A stretch of 64,000 bases of DNA from Paucibacter sp. TC2R-5. Its GTDB lineage: Bacteria; Pseudomonadota; Gammaproteobacteria; Burkholderiales; Burkholderiaceae_C. A model generated the notes under the pieces. The model searched no databases. It was not told the DNA's origin and worked only from the letters and a program-made list of their open reading frames with translations. Made by a program: the position numbers and the translations under genes. Location of the stretch: positions 248,001 to 312,000 of the forward strand of contig NZ_JAJIRQ010000005.1 in the NCBI RefSeq assembly GCF_025717605.1, given 5' to 3'. Of the stretch, positions 55,022-64,000 are shown one piece after another. Each line of letters starts with the position of its first letter. Within the stretch, counting starts at the first letter, position 1.

Positions 55022-58000
55022 ATGCAATCTGCCCCGCTCCGTGATGACGAAGCCCAAAGTCTGGCTGCACTGCGTGCGCTGGAGGTGCTGGATACCGGCC
55101 CCGAGGCCGAATTTGATGCGCTGGTCAGGGCCGCTTCCATCGTCTGCGGTGTGCCGATCTCGCTGATCAGCTTGATCGATGTGGAGCGGCAGTGGTTCAA
55201 GGCGAATATTGGCCTGCCGGGCGTGCACGAGACGCCGCGCGATTTGGCTTTTTGTGCGCATGCGGTGTTGGGCGATGAGTTGTTCGAGGTGGCTGACGCC
55301 ACGCAGGACCCTCGCTTTGCCGACAACCCATTGGTCATCAGCCAGCCGGACATCCGTTTTTATGCCGGCGCGCCGGTAAGGCTCAGTGACGGCTCGCGCA
55401 TCGGCACTCTGTGTGTGATCGATCGCCAGCCAAAGCGGCTGACCGAGGCCCAGCGCCAAGTGCTGACGGAGTTGGCAGTGGCTGCGGCCCAGGCTTTGGA
55501 AGGGCGGCGAGCGCTGCGGGCGGTCAAGCAGATATCGCGTGAAATGGCAGACAGCGAAGCGCGTTTTCGCCTGCTCAGCGAGAGCGTACCTATCGGCGTG
55601 TTTGAGCTGGATGTCCAGGGGAACTTCAGTTACGGCAACAGCAAGCTGCTGGATATTTTTGGCCTGCAGCATCGCCAAGCCCTGGACTGGACGCAAATGG
55701 TTGACGCGGACGAACGCAAGGTGATTACAACAATGTGGCGCGATGCCTTGGCCCAGCAAGAGGACATGGACGCCGAATTCCGCATTCGGCGGGCCGACGG
55801 CCGTGTGCGGCAGCTGCACGCGAAAGCGAAGCTGCGACGCAATGAAGCAGGCCAGCCGCTCGCCTATGTAGGCATGGTCGAAGACATCACCGAGGCTCGA
55901 CAGCAGCAAGACGCACTGCGAACAAGCCGGGCCTTTCTGGATCGGACCGGCCGCATGGCAGGCGTGGGCGGCTGGGAAATTGACTTGGCAACGAACAGCT
56001 TGTTTTGGTCGGATGAAACCTGCCGCATTCACGGCCTGGAGCCCGGTCATAGGCCCAGTCTTGAGGAGGCGCTGGACTTCTACACCCCAGAGGCCAGACC
56101 CGTTGTCCAGCAAGCGGTGCAGCACGCGTTGGCTACCGGTGAGGGTTGGGATCTTGAGCTAGAGCAGCAGTTGCGTGACGGCCGCAAGATCTGGGTTCAC
56201 GCCGTCGGTTCGGTCGAGTTCGAGGATGGCCAGGCGCGACGTTTGGTGGGGGCGTTTCAAGATGTCACCGAACGCGTCAAGGAGAGGCTGGCCTTGAAAG
56301 AGGCCCATACCTTGATGCAATTGGCCACCGACAGTGGCGGTATCGGTATTTGGGACTACGACCTCGTGCAGGGCAGCCTGAAGTGGGATGCTTGGATGTA
56401 CCGGCTCTACGGCCAGATGCCCAGTGATGAGCTGGGGCCTTACGATTTGTGGGCGCGGCATTTGCATCCAGACGATAAAGCTGTTGCCGAACACAACCTT
56501 CAGGACGCGATCGAAGGGCGCCGCCCCTTTGCAACGGAGTTCCGCGTTATTTGGTCGGATGGCTCGGTGCACCATATTCGCGGCACGGCGCTGATCAAGC
56601 GCGATGAGGCGGGCCGGGCTTTGCGCATGGTGGGCGTCAACTGGGACACTTCCGAGCATCACCGCATCGAGGCCGAGTTGCGCGAGGCCAAGCTGGTGGC
56701 CGAAGGCGCCAGCAAGGCCAAGAGCGAATTTCTGGCCAATATGAGTCACGAAATTCGCACGCCTATGAATGCCATCTTGGGCATGTTGACGCTGCTGCGC
56801 AAAACCAAAATGAGCGAGCGCCAGGCCGACTACGCCGCCAAGACCGAGGGCGCGGCGCGTTCCTTGCTGGGCCTGCTCAATGAGATCTTGGACTTCTCCA
56901 AGGTCGAGGCCGGCAAGATGACCTTGGACCCGCAGACTATGCGCGTCGACCATTTGCTGCGCGATTTGTCGGTAATTTTGTCGGCCAATGTGGGCGCCAA
57001 GAAGTTGGAGTTGGTGTTTGATATCGACCCGGCCTTGCCGCGCGAGTTGGTGGCCGATGCGATGCGCCTTCAGCAAGTGCTGATCAATCTGACCGGCAAT
57101 TCCATCAAGTTCACCGAGCAGGGCGAGGTGGTGCTGGCCATCAAGGTCTTGCAACGCAATCAAGACTCGGTGAGCCTGCACTTCGCCGTCAGCGATACCG
57201 GCATTGGCATTGCGCCGCAAAACCAAGCGCGCATCTTCAGCGGCTTTACGCAGGCCGAGGCGTCGACCACACGGCGTTTTGGCGGCACCGGGCTGGGGCT
57301 GGCGATCAGCCAAAGACTGGTCGCGCTGATGGGCGGCGAGCTGACGCTGCAAAGCGAGGAAGGGCGCGGCAGCCGCTTTGAATTCAGCCTCACGCTGGCG
57401 CTTGCTGATACTGCGGTGGCCGCAACAGCGCTGGGCGAAAAAACCGACCCACCCGCTGCGCAAAGGCGCGCACTGATCGTCGATGACAACGCGATCGCGC
57501 GTGAGGTGCTGGCCCGGATGTGCGAGTCGCAGGGCTGGATGGTGGACCTGGCCGAGAGCGGCGAGCAGGCCATTGCTTGCCTGCAAGCCCATGCCCATAC
57601 CGCTGCAGGTCCTTATCAGGCCTTGTTTGTCGACTGGCAAATGCCTGGGCTGGATGGCTGGCAAACCATCGGCCGCATCCGCGCGCAGGGGCTGGCCGGG
57701 CCGGCTCCGGTGATCGTCATGGTGACGGCGCTGGGGCGCGAGCAACTGGCGCAGCGCAGCGAAGCGGATCAGGCCATGCTGGACGGTTATCTGGTCAAAC
57801 CTGTCACCGCTTCAATGCTTTTTGATGCCGTGGCCGACGCTGGCCTGCATCCAAGCCTGTTGCTGGCCAAACGCGAAGCGGCCATGCCCCATGCCGAGCA
57901 GCAAAGATTGCTCGGCGTGCGCCTGCTGCTGGTGGAAGATAACCTCAACAATCAGCAGGTCGCCAGCGAGTTGCTGCGCGGCGAGGGCGCCAGTGTGCAA

Positions 58001-59032
58001 ATCGCCGGTGACGGTCAGCAGGCGGTCAGCGCTTTAGCGGCCGCGCCTCATGCTTTTGATGTGGTCTTGATGGATCTGCAGATGCCGGTGATGGATGGTT
58101 ATGCCGCGACCCACCATCTGCGCGAAGTCTTGGGGCTGAGGGCTTTGCCCATCGTGGCGATGACCGCCAATGCAATGAGTTCGGACCGCGAGGCATGCCT
58201 GGCGGCCGGCATGAACGACCATGTGGGCAAGCCTTTTGATCTGGATGAGCTGGTGCGGGTCTTGCGCCAGCATGGTGGGCTGGCAAGTTTGGACGGGGCG
58301 CGCAGGCTGGCCCCTCAGCAGGGAGGCGAGTTGACGGCGGCATGGAGTCGGGCGGCGGCCGGCGCGGGCGTGGACCTGTCCGCCGCACTGCAGCGCATGG
58401 GCGGCAAGCCGACTGTGTATGCACGCATGTTGCGCAACTTCACGGCCGACCTGGGCGCCATGCAATCGCAGTTGCGCGAGCATCTGGCGCAGGCCGATGC
58501 CAGGTCTGCGCTGCGCCTGATCCATACGCTCAAGGGTGTGGCAGCAACCTTAGGCGCCGTCCAGTTGGCGGAGCAGGCCAGCCAGGCGGAGCGGGCCCTG
58601 ACAGAGGCTCTGGCCGATCAGGGGGCCGAGGGCTCGGTCGCTGAGGCCTTGCTGCTGGCGAGCGTCGAGCGCTGCTGTGTTGCCATGGTCGCCGCCATGC
58701 CCGGCTTGACCGAGTTGCTGCGAGTGATGCAAGACGAAGCTAATGCGGCCGCGCCGCTGGCGCTTGCCGATTCAGCGGCCTTGCCCGCCTTGGGCGAGTT
58801 GCCAGTGGCAGAGCTGCAGGATTTGACCCAGGCGCTGAGCGAGCTCTTGCTGCGTCTGCAAGATTCGGATATGGACGCCTTGCAAGTGATGTCAGTCTTG
58901 CAAAGCCGTTACGGCGCTGTCTTGGGCGGGCGCCTGCAGGGCTTGGACGAGGCTCTCGGGCGGCTTGAGTTTGAGGCGGCGATCCTGCCTTGCCGCGACT
59001 TGATCAGCGAGGTGAAAGGCATCTTGCAATGA
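55022..59032 (+). CDS. Hybrid histidine kinase: GAF-PAS-PAS-PAS-HisKA-HATPase-REC-REC-Hpt
   Basis: 1336 residues, no membrane segment. GAF at about 15-165, PAS domains at about 180-295, 300-420 and 425-545, HisKA with phosphoacceptor His576 (NMSHEIRTPMNA), HATPase to about 795 (GTGLGLAIS), first receiver with Asp871 (FVDWQMPGLDGW), second receiver with Asp1018 (LMDLQMPVMDGY), and a C-terminal Hpt with His1168 (IHTLKGVAATLG). It is a complete cytosolic phosphorelay in one chain. The GAF domain and PAS stack suggest redox, ligand or aromatic sensing. The intergenic stretch 54808-55021 shows no clear motif. Confidence 0.94.
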   Translation: MQSAPLRDDEAQSLAALRALEVLDTGPEAEFDALVRAASIVCGVPISLISLIDVERQWFKANIGLPGVHETPRDLAFCAHAVLGDELFEVADATQDPRFADNPLVISQPDIRFYAGAPVRLSDGSRIGTLCVIDRQPKRLTEAQRQVLTELAVAAAQALEGRRALRAVKQISREMADSEARFRLLSESVPIGVFELDVQGNFSYGNSKLLDIFGLQHRQALDWTQMVDADERKVITTMWRDALAQQEDMDAEFRIRRADGRVRQLHAKAKLRRNEAGQPLAYVGMVEDITEARQQQDALRTSRAFLDRTGRMAGVGGWEIDLATNSLFWSDETCRIHGLEPGHRPSLEEALDFYTPEARPVVQQAVQHALATGEGWDLELEQQLRDGRKIWVHAVGSVEFEDGQARRLVGAFQDVTERVKERLALKEAHTLMQLATDSGGIGIWDYDLVQGSLKWDAWMYRLYGQMPSDELGPYDLWARHLHPDDKAVAEHNLQDAIEGRRPFATEFRVIWSDGSVHHIRGTALIKRDEAGRALRMVGVNWDTSEHHRIEAELREAKLVAEGASKAKSEFLANMSHEIRTPMNAILGMLTLLRKTKMSERQADYAAKTEGAARSLLGLLNEILDFSKVEAGKMTLDPQTMRVDHLLRDLSVILSANVGAKKLELVFDIDPALPRELVADAMRLQQVLINLTGNSIKFTEQGEVVLAIKVLQRNQDSVSLHFAVSDTGIGIAPQNQARIFSGFTQAEASTTRRFGGTGLGLAISQRLVALMGGELTLQSEEGRGSRFEFSLTLALADTAVAATALGEKTDPPAAQRRALIVDDNAIAREVLARMCESQGWMVDLAESGEQAIACLQAHAHTAAGPYQALFVDWQMPGLDGWQTIGRIRAQGLAGPAPVIVMVTALGREQLAQRSEADQAMLDGYLVKPVTASMLFDAVADAGLHPSLLLAKREAAMPHAEQQRLLGVRLLLVEDNLNNQQVASELLRGEGASVQIAGDGQQAVSALAAAPHAFDVVLMDLQMPVMDGYAATHHLREVLGLRALPIVAMTANAMSSDREACLAAGMNDHVGKPFDLDELVRVLRQHGGLASLDGARRLAPQQGGELTAAWSRAAAGAGVDLSAALQRMGGKPTVYARMLRNFTADLGAMQSQLREHLAQADARSALRLIHTLKGVAATLGAVQLAEQASQAERALTEALADQGAEGSVAEALLLASVERCCVAMVAAMPGLTELLRVMQDEANAAAPLALADSAALPALGELPVAELQDLTQALSELLLRLQDSDMDALQVMSVLQSRYGAVLGGRLQGLDEALGRLEFEAAILPCRDLISEVKGILQ

Positions 59033-59772
59033 GGTTGCCTGCTTTGTTGCTGAGCTTTGCGATGCTGACTTGCGCTACCGCTCGGGCGCAAGATTCGGCG
59101 CCGGTGATACTTTGCCTGACCGAGTTTCCACCTTTCAATAGCGAACAATTGCCCAAGCAAGGTCCCTTGATCGAGTTGGCGACCGAGGCCTTCAAGCGCG
59201 CGGGTCGCCGTATCGATGCGCAGTTCATGCCCTGGGCGCGGGCGCTCAAGGAGGCCGAAGGCGGCCGCTGTGCTTTGTTTGGCATCTGGCGCAACGCGGC
59301 GCGCGATCAGGTGTTCGACTACTCCAAGCCCATCATTCAAATGGAGCTGGGTTTTTTCGGCCGGCGCGGGGTGGCGCTTGATTTCAACGATCCTAGAGTT
59401 CTGGCAGGGCTGCTGATCGGCATACAGCGCGCCACCTATTTACCGCCCTTGCTCGACAACAAGAACCTGCGCTTTGATCTCGGCAATGACCTGCTCAGCA
59501 GCATGCGCAAGCTCGTTCGCGAACGGGTCGATCTGGCCTATGGCAACCGGGCGCTGGGCCAGCATCTGCTCGCAAGCGATCCAGACTTGGGTGCGGCGGT
59601 GGAATGGAAATCTCCCGCGCTGGAGGTCAAGGATCATTTGCTGGGTTTCGCCAAAAGCTATGAAGGCGGCGGAGCCTTGTTGAAAGGCTTCAACAAGGGG
59701 CTGGACAGCATGAAGGCGGACGGCAGCTACCGCAAGATCCTCAGCGCCGGCGGGCTCGATGTTGCGCGCTGA
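59029..59772 (+). CDS. Periplasmic solute-binding protein coupled to the hybrid kinase
   Basis: 247 residues from the ATG at 59029, overlapping the kinase stop as ATGA. RLPALLLSFAMLTCATARAQ is a signal peptide. PVILCLTEFPPFNSEQLPKQGPLIELATEAFKRAGRRIDAQFMPWARALKEAEGGRCALFGIWRNAARDQVFDYSKPI follows the type II SBP (SBP_bac_3) pattern. No permease or ATPase gene is adjacent. The overlap with a kinase gene suggests a signalling or sensing role rather than transport; this is inference. Confidence 0.88.
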   Translation: MRLPALLLSFAMLTCATARAQDSAPVILCLTEFPPFNSEQLPKQGPLIELATEAFKRAGRRIDAQFMPWARALKEAEGGRCALFGIWRNAARDQVFDYSKPIIQMELGFFGRRGVALDFNDPRVLAGLLIGIQRATYLPPLLDNKNLRFDLGNDLLSSMRKLVRERVDLAYGNRALGQHLLASDPDLGAAVEWKSPALEVKDHLLGFAKSYEGGGALLKGFNKGLDSMKADGSYRKILSAGGLDVAR

Positions 59773-59823
59773 AATGCCGCGAGAATAGGCCGCCAGAACA
59801 GGCCGCGAGAATGCCCCCCGGAA

Positions 59824-59841
59824 AGGCCCCGGCCTGTTTTT
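59824..59841 (+). terminator. Weak Rho-independent terminator
   Basis: AGGC-CCCG-GCCT followed by GTTTTT, after the solute-binding protein gene. It lies inside the 5' extension of the next ORF, arguing for a later start of that gene. Confidence 0.45.
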
Positions 59842-59870
59842 CGTCCCGTCCGCCACTTCTGGAATCGACC

Positions 59871-61334
59871 TTGTCTTCTCAACCTAGCTTTTTGGCCCGC
59901 ATCCCCGCCGGCGCCGGCGTGCTCTTTTTCGTGCAGATGTTCTCCACGCTGGCCTACGCAGTGCTGTATTCCAGCCTGGTGCTGTACATGAACAAGCATC
60001 TGCGTTTCCCGCCCGAGCAGGCCGCGCTGATGATGGGCGTGTTCGGCGCCTTCAATTACGGCCTGCATTTGTTCGGCGGTTATCTGGGCGGGCGTTTCTT
60101 GAGCAACCGCAACCTCTTCGTCGGCGGCATGGTGCTGCAAGTGCTGGGTTGCGCCGCGATTGCCGGGGGCACCAGCGCCTTGCTCTACTGGGGCTTGGCA
60201 CTGTTCCTGGTCGGCAGCGGCCTCAATGTGACCTGCTTGAACATGATGCTGACCCAGCGCTTTGCGCCCGAGGACAGCCGCCGCGAGGGCGCGTTCTTGT
60301 GGAACTACGCCGGCATGAATATCGGCTTCTTCATCGGCTTCACCATGGCCGGGCATTACCAGCTGAGCGAGAGCTACAGCAGCCTGTTCATCTTCGCCAC
60401 GGTAGGCGGCGTGCTGGCGATTGTGCTGTCGGCGCTGTTCTGGAAGACCTTGGCCGACCTGGACACGCCGCTGATGCATGTCAGCGCGGCACAGTTCCGC
60501 CTGCGCTTTGTCGCCGGTGTGGCGATCTTGTTGGGTCTGGTGCCGGTGCTCTGGATGCTGCTGCAAAACCCCAAGGACACCGACACCTTGCTGAAGGGGA
60601 TTTGTGCCCTGGTTGCAGCGGCGCTGGTGTTCATCACCATCAAGCATCCGGATGAGCCCGAGCGCCGGCGCATGTGGGCCTATTTGATTCTGACTCTGGG
60701 TTCGCTGATGTTCTGGTCGCTATACCAGATGGCGCCCAGCGGCCTGCAGTTGTTCGCCGTCGGCAATGTGCGCTTGGAGTTATGGGGTTATGTGATCGCG
60801 CCGCAATGGGTGCAAAACATCAACACGCTGGTGATCGTGATCGGCGGGCCGCTGCTGGCGGCCTGGTTTGCGCGGCTGCGCGAGCGCGGCTGGCCGATCG
60901 ATATTCCTCAGCAGTTCGCCGCCTCGCTGGTGCTGATGGGCTTGGGCTTCCTGGCCTTGCCGCTGGGCATCGCGCTGGCGGATGCGCAGGGTCAAGTGGC
61001 GTTCTCCTGGCTATTCACCAGCTATGTTTTACAAAGCGTGGGCGAGCTGCTGATCTCGCCGGTCGGCTACGCGATGATCGGCCGCCTGGCTCCGCGCCAA
61101 TATCAGGGCGTAATGATGGGCAGCTGGATGCTGGTGACGGGTCTGGCCTCGCTGTTCGCGGCCGACTTCTCCGGCATGGTGGCGCAGCCGGCCGACAGCA
61201 CGGCCTTGATCAGCAACCCGGCTTATAGCGCGCTGTTCACGCAGCTGGGCGCGGGCTCGGTGGTGGTGGGGCTGGTGTTGGTGGGCTTGATCCCAGCGCT
61301 GCGCCGGCTGATTGGTGAGCCGGCCAAACCCTGA
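59871..61334 (+). CDS. POT-family peptide:H+ symporter (DtpA-like)
   Basis: 487 residues from the TTG at 59871. An ATG at 59811 is in frame but lies before a terminator-like hairpin and would add an unusual 20-residue tail; the start remains uncertain. About 12-14 membrane helices. LARIPAGAGVLFFVQMFSTLAYAVLYSSLVLYMNKHL, GGYLGGRFLSNRNLFVGG and AFLWNYAGMNIGFFIGFTMAG fit the proton-dependent oligopeptide transporter family, though the usual ExxERF motif in helix 1 is VQMFST here. SVGELLISPVGYAMIGRLAP is the conserved helix-10 region. It imports di- and tripeptides in known members. Confidence 0.85.
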   Translation: MSSQPSFLARIPAGAGVLFFVQMFSTLAYAVLYSSLVLYMNKHLRFPPEQAALMMGVFGAFNYGLHLFGGYLGGRFLSNRNLFVGGMVLQVLGCAAIAGGTSALLYWGLALFLVGSGLNVTCLNMMLTQRFAPEDSRREGAFLWNYAGMNIGFFIGFTMAGHYQLSESYSSLFIFATVGGVLAIVLSALFWKTLADLDTPLMHVSAAQFRLRFVAGVAILLGLVPVLWMLLQNPKDTDTLLKGICALVAAALVFITIKHPDEPERRRMWAYLILTLGSLMFWSLYQMAPSGLQLFAVGNVRLELWGYVIAPQWVQNINTLVIVIGGPLLAAWFARLRERGWPIDIPQQFAASLVLMGLGFLALPLGIALADAQGQVAFSWLFTSYVLQSVGELLISPVGYAMIGRLAPRQYQGVMMGSWMLVTGLASLFAADFSGMVAQPADSTALISNPAYSALFTQLGAGSVVVGLVLVGLIPALRRLIGEPAKP

Positions 61335-61415
61335 GCCAAACCAAAGAATTGGGCTGAGCTGAAATGACTTAATGCGATAGTGCCCGCAAGCAAAAACCAA
61401 TAGTCATTGCACTTC

Positions 61416-63116
61416 ATGCGCAGCAAGCAGTTTCTTCTTTGTACCGCTCTCTTTGGCAGTTTGGCCGCGCCACTGCCCGCGCTCGCGCAGGTCCGAACCG
61501 AGCCCTTTGAACATCAACGAATCGAGTCCGTCCAGGTCACGATCGACAATCCCAGCCCAGACGCGGCGCTGAACTCGCGGGTCGAGGACTTGGTCCGGCG
61601 CACGCTGGCGGCCTACCCCAGCAGCCGCTTTTCCGAGGATCGCTTGATCGCGGCGCTGGCGCGCTTGTCGCGCGTGCCGGAGATTCGCGCCACCCGTCAT
61701 GAAGTCGTCAACGGCAGCACCGGCGGGGTTCAGCTGCGCGTCGCCGTGACCCTGGCCGACGGGGCCGCGCCGCCAGCCGACGCCAGCCCACAGTTCCCGT
61801 CCCTGTACCAGTCGAACGGTACCTTGGTCCGCGCCAAGCTCGAGACGCTGGCCATGTATTACGGCAATAACAATGCCTGGTATGGCCGCAATGACTTGAT
61901 GCTCAATGGCAATCCTTTTGCCGTCGGCAAGGCTGCCGGCAAGGGCTATAGCCAATGGCTGGAAGGCTTTGTGCAGGCCGGCCTCTACGCCATCACGCCG
62001 CTCACAGACAGCTTGTACGTCTATGGCGGGGCCAGCGTCATCGCCAGCGGCTCGGTCGGGCAAGAGTTGTTTACCGATAAGACGCGCAGCCATGTGGCAC
62101 TGGAAGATGCTTTCCTTGGCCTGGTCGGCGGCAGCACTACCGAACAAGGTGACCGTTTGGTCTATAACCTCTCAGCCGGACGGCAACGATTCAGCGTCGG
62201 CGAGGGCATGATGCTGGTCAACACCGCCCAGAATGGTTTGAACCGGGCGGCGCTGCAGTCCAACCCGCGCTGGGCGGGCGATCAGGTCGTGTTGGCGCGC
62301 CTGGCCTACAACGACTGGAAGCTCGAAGCCTTTCATATCGACCCGGACGAGTTGCCGGAGGTGGACTCCAAGACGCAAATCCAGGGCCTCAATGTCGAGA
62401 CCACCGCGCTGAATGATTTCACGCTGGGTGTGATGGCGCTGCGGGTGCCCAAGTCGCAGGCGTCCTACTACACCACCAGCAGCCAGTTGCAGCGCGAAGG
62501 GTTGCGGGCGTTGGACTTTCGTGTCCGCTGGCAACCGGCGCCCAGCGGCGGCGCAGGCCCCTTCATTGCCGCTGAATTTGCCCGTCAGACGCACAGCAAA
62601 TTCGATATGCAGGCGCAGGGCTATTTCGGCGAATTCGGCTATGTATTTGCCAAGGCCGCCTGGTCGCCCACGCTCAGCTACCGCTATGCGCGCTTCACCG
62701 GCGACAAGCCGGGCACAGAGCGTTTCGAGCGTTGGGACCCCTTGCTGTCGGGCGGTAATGGCGAGACCTGGGTGCAGGGCATCAACCATTTCAAGATCTT
62801 TCAGGACTCCAATCTGATCGCGCACCGGGTGCAGGCGAGGCTGAGGCCGCAGCAGAACATCGAGCTGGTGCCGCAGTTCTGGCTGTTCCAGGCGGACTCG
62901 CTGGCCAATCTGGGTGGCAACCCCGCCCTGTCGATGTTGCAGTCCAAACAAGTCGGCAAGGAGTTGAATTTGACGGCCAAGTATTTCTACTCCAGGAACG
63001 TGATGTTCCAGGGGCATGTGGCCGCGACCTATGCCGGCACAGCGATTGATCAGGGCCTGGGCGCGCATTCCAGCCCATGGCTCAGCACCATGTTCTTTGT
63101 GCGCGTCGGTTATTGA
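61416..63116 (+). CDS. Outer-membrane porin with POTRA-like domain and AlgE-like barrel
   Basis: 566 residues from the ATG at 61416; the frame also opens at a TTG at 61407. FLLCTALFGSLAAPLPALAQ is a signal peptide. Residues about 28-115 (ESVQVTIDNPSPDAALNSRVEDLVRRTLAAYP...) look like one POTRA-type beta-alpha-alpha-beta domain. The rest is an Alginate_exp-like barrel (GYSQWLEGFVQAGLY, NLSAGRQRFSVGEGM, PTLSYRYARFTGDKPG) ending in a C-terminal aromatic residue (VRVGY). It probably mediates export or uptake of a carbohydrate or other polar polymer. Function is inferred from fold only. Confidence 0.72.
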   Translation: MRSKQFLLCTALFGSLAAPLPALAQVRTEPFEHQRIESVQVTIDNPSPDAALNSRVEDLVRRTLAAYPSSRFSEDRLIAALARLSRVPEIRATRHEVVNGSTGGVQLRVAVTLADGAAPPADASPQFPSLYQSNGTLVRAKLETLAMYYGNNNAWYGRNDLMLNGNPFAVGKAAGKGYSQWLEGFVQAGLYAITPLTDSLYVYGGASVIASGSVGQELFTDKTRSHVALEDAFLGLVGGSTTEQGDRLVYNLSAGRQRFSVGEGMMLVNTAQNGLNRAALQSNPRWAGDQVVLARLAYNDWKLEAFHIDPDELPEVDSKTQIQGLNVETTALNDFTLGVMALRVPKSQASYYTTSSQLQREGLRALDFRVRWQPAPSGGAGPFIAAEFARQTHSKFDMQAQGYFGEFGYVFAKAAWSPTLSYRYARFTGDKPGTERFERWDPLLSGGNGETWVQGINHFKIFQDSNLIAHRVQARLRPQQNIELVPQFWLFQADSLANLGGNPALSMLQSKQVGKELNLTAKYFYSRNVMFQGHVAATYAGTAIDQGLGAHSSPWLSTMFFVRVGY

Positions 63117-63150
63117 AACCATTTTTTTTCCACAGCAAAAGGGAGTCAGC

Positions 63151-64000
63151 AATGGAACGTCGTGATTTGATGAAGAGCGTGGCGGTGTTGGCGGCTGCGG
63201 GCGCAGCGGCCACTGGGTCCGGCAATGCGGCGGCGCAGTTTCAAGGCAAGCCGCAAGCCGGCGTCGGGGTGAAGGACATCGAGCCGGTGCCAAAGGATCA
63301 GTTCACGCCCGATCGCTTCAAGGGCAAGACCATGCTCATCACCGGCTGCGCCCGTGGCATGGGTGAGGCGGCTGCGATCCGCGCCGCGCGTGAAGGCGCC
63401 AATGTGGTGGGTGTCGACTGGATACCGGAGCTGGGCGCCCAGACGATTGAGCGCATCCGGGCTGCGGGCGGCAAGGCGGTGTTCGTGGCCGGCCATGTCG
63501 GCGAGACCGCGACCTGCGAGCGCATGGTCAAGACGGCTGTCGATACCTTCGGTGGCTTGGATCTGGCCATCAACAATGCCGGCGTGATGGACGGCGTGTA
63601 CTCGGGCGACCCGATTGATTTTGAGAAGCAGAAGTCGCTGATCTTCGCGCCCATCCATGAAGCCTCGGACGAATATTGGGACCGGGTGTTCCTGAGCAAT
63701 TCGGCCGGCGTATTTCGCAGCATGCGGGCGGAACTGAAACAGATGGTGGCGCAGGGGCGCGGAGGTGCGATCGTCAATGTGGGCTCGATCGCTGGGCTCA
63801 CCGGCTTGGCCGGCAACCCCGCTTATGTGGCCAGCAAACATGCGGTGACCGGCCTGACGCGCAATGCGGCGATCGACTATGCGCCCTACGGCATTCGCGT
63901 CAATTCGGTCAATATGGCCGCGACCGATACGCCTATGGTGGCGCGTGCAACCGAGCTGGTGATGGCCGCGAGCAAGGCGGCGAGCCGCCCCGGCATGGGC
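63151..64000 (+). CDS. SDR oxidoreductase with Tat-like signal (5' part, runs off the window)
   Basis: 283 codons visible from the ATG at 63151, with GGGAG six bases ahead. ERRDLMKSVAVLAAAGAAAT is a twin-arginine-type leader. The SDR domain starts at GKTMLITGCARGMGEAAAIRAAREGANVVGVDW (TGxxxGxG cofactor loop) and has NNAGVMDG, NVGSIAGL and the catalytic YVASK (YxxxK). NAD(P)H-dependent enzymes are rarely exported, so either it is folded with cofactor before Tat export or the leader is not used. It lies 34 bases after the porin gene. The 3' end lies outside the window. Confidence 0.88.

Noticed and set aside
54808-55353. 5' extension of the M13 peptidase frame on the minus strand
   Set aside because: It overlaps the start of the hybrid kinase gene; the signal peptide begins at 54807.
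59811-59870. Upstream ATG of the peptide transporter gene
   Set aside because: It would add a Pro/Ser-rich tail atypical of the family and lies before a terminator-like hairpin; the TTG at 59871 fits better, although neither has a clear ribosome site.

Overview
The window is high-GC chromosomal DNA from a Gram-negative bacterium, most likely a betaproteobacterium of the order Burkholderiales. The evidence is codon use, an outer-membrane phospholipase, OprM-type and AlgE-like barrels, many lipoproteins, and an integrase remnant of the chromosomal-integron type. No rRNA, tRNA, CRISPR array, insertion sequence or prophage was seen.

Region 1 (1-770) is the 3' part of a BMP/PnrA-family substrate-binding protein gene. 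Region 2 (about 850-11940) is the most unusual part: a chromosomal integron whose integrase has decayed to its last ~60 codons on the minus strand. Behind it is an array of about 20 gene cassettes, all on the plus strand. I located 19 attC sites plus one terminal half-site. Most are 111 bp, run from GCCTAAC to GTTAGGC, and fall into two interleaved sequence families; others are short, internally deleted or of foreign type. The cassettes encode DUF3052, SnoaL-like, five GNAT acetyltransferases, a TPR protein, an Ivy-type and a DUF1311/LprI-like protein (both related to lysozyme inhibitors), a BrnT/BrnA toxin-antitoxin pair, two VOC-fold proteins, a degenerate receiver, an NTP_transf_6 nucleotidyltransferase, a DUF4124 protein and several unknowns. 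One cassette has no gene.

Region 3 (12131-28240) holds a lone alpha/beta hydrolase and then a long minus-strand operon (24138 to 13604). The operon encodes a tripartite RND efflux system whose adaptor and pump are separated from the outer-membrane channel by a compact Mrp/Mnh-like cation antiporter cluster and a membrane protein of unknown function. Upstream lie arcD-arcA (arginine import and deimination, without arcBC) and a divergent LysR regulator.

Region 4 (28420-45300) is dominated by envelope and lipid functions: two OMPLA-type phospholipases, two patatins, a GntP-type permease, several lipoproteins (glycine zipper, NlpE-META-DUF4377, DUF4136-like, SYLF), an amidohydrolase and a 1277-residue AsmA-family protein.

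Region 5 (45378-64000) holds a Stealth-type phosphotransferase, a DUF885 hydrolase, a PAS-GGDEF cyclase, and a LytS/LytTR two-component system co-oriented and overlapping with DinB and CPBP-protease genes. An M13 peptidase is divergent from a large GAF-PAS3-HK-REC-REC-Hpt hybrid kinase that overlaps a solute-binding protein gene. A POT-type peptide transporter, a POTRA/AlgE-like porin and the start of a Tat-signal SDR dehydrogenase follow.
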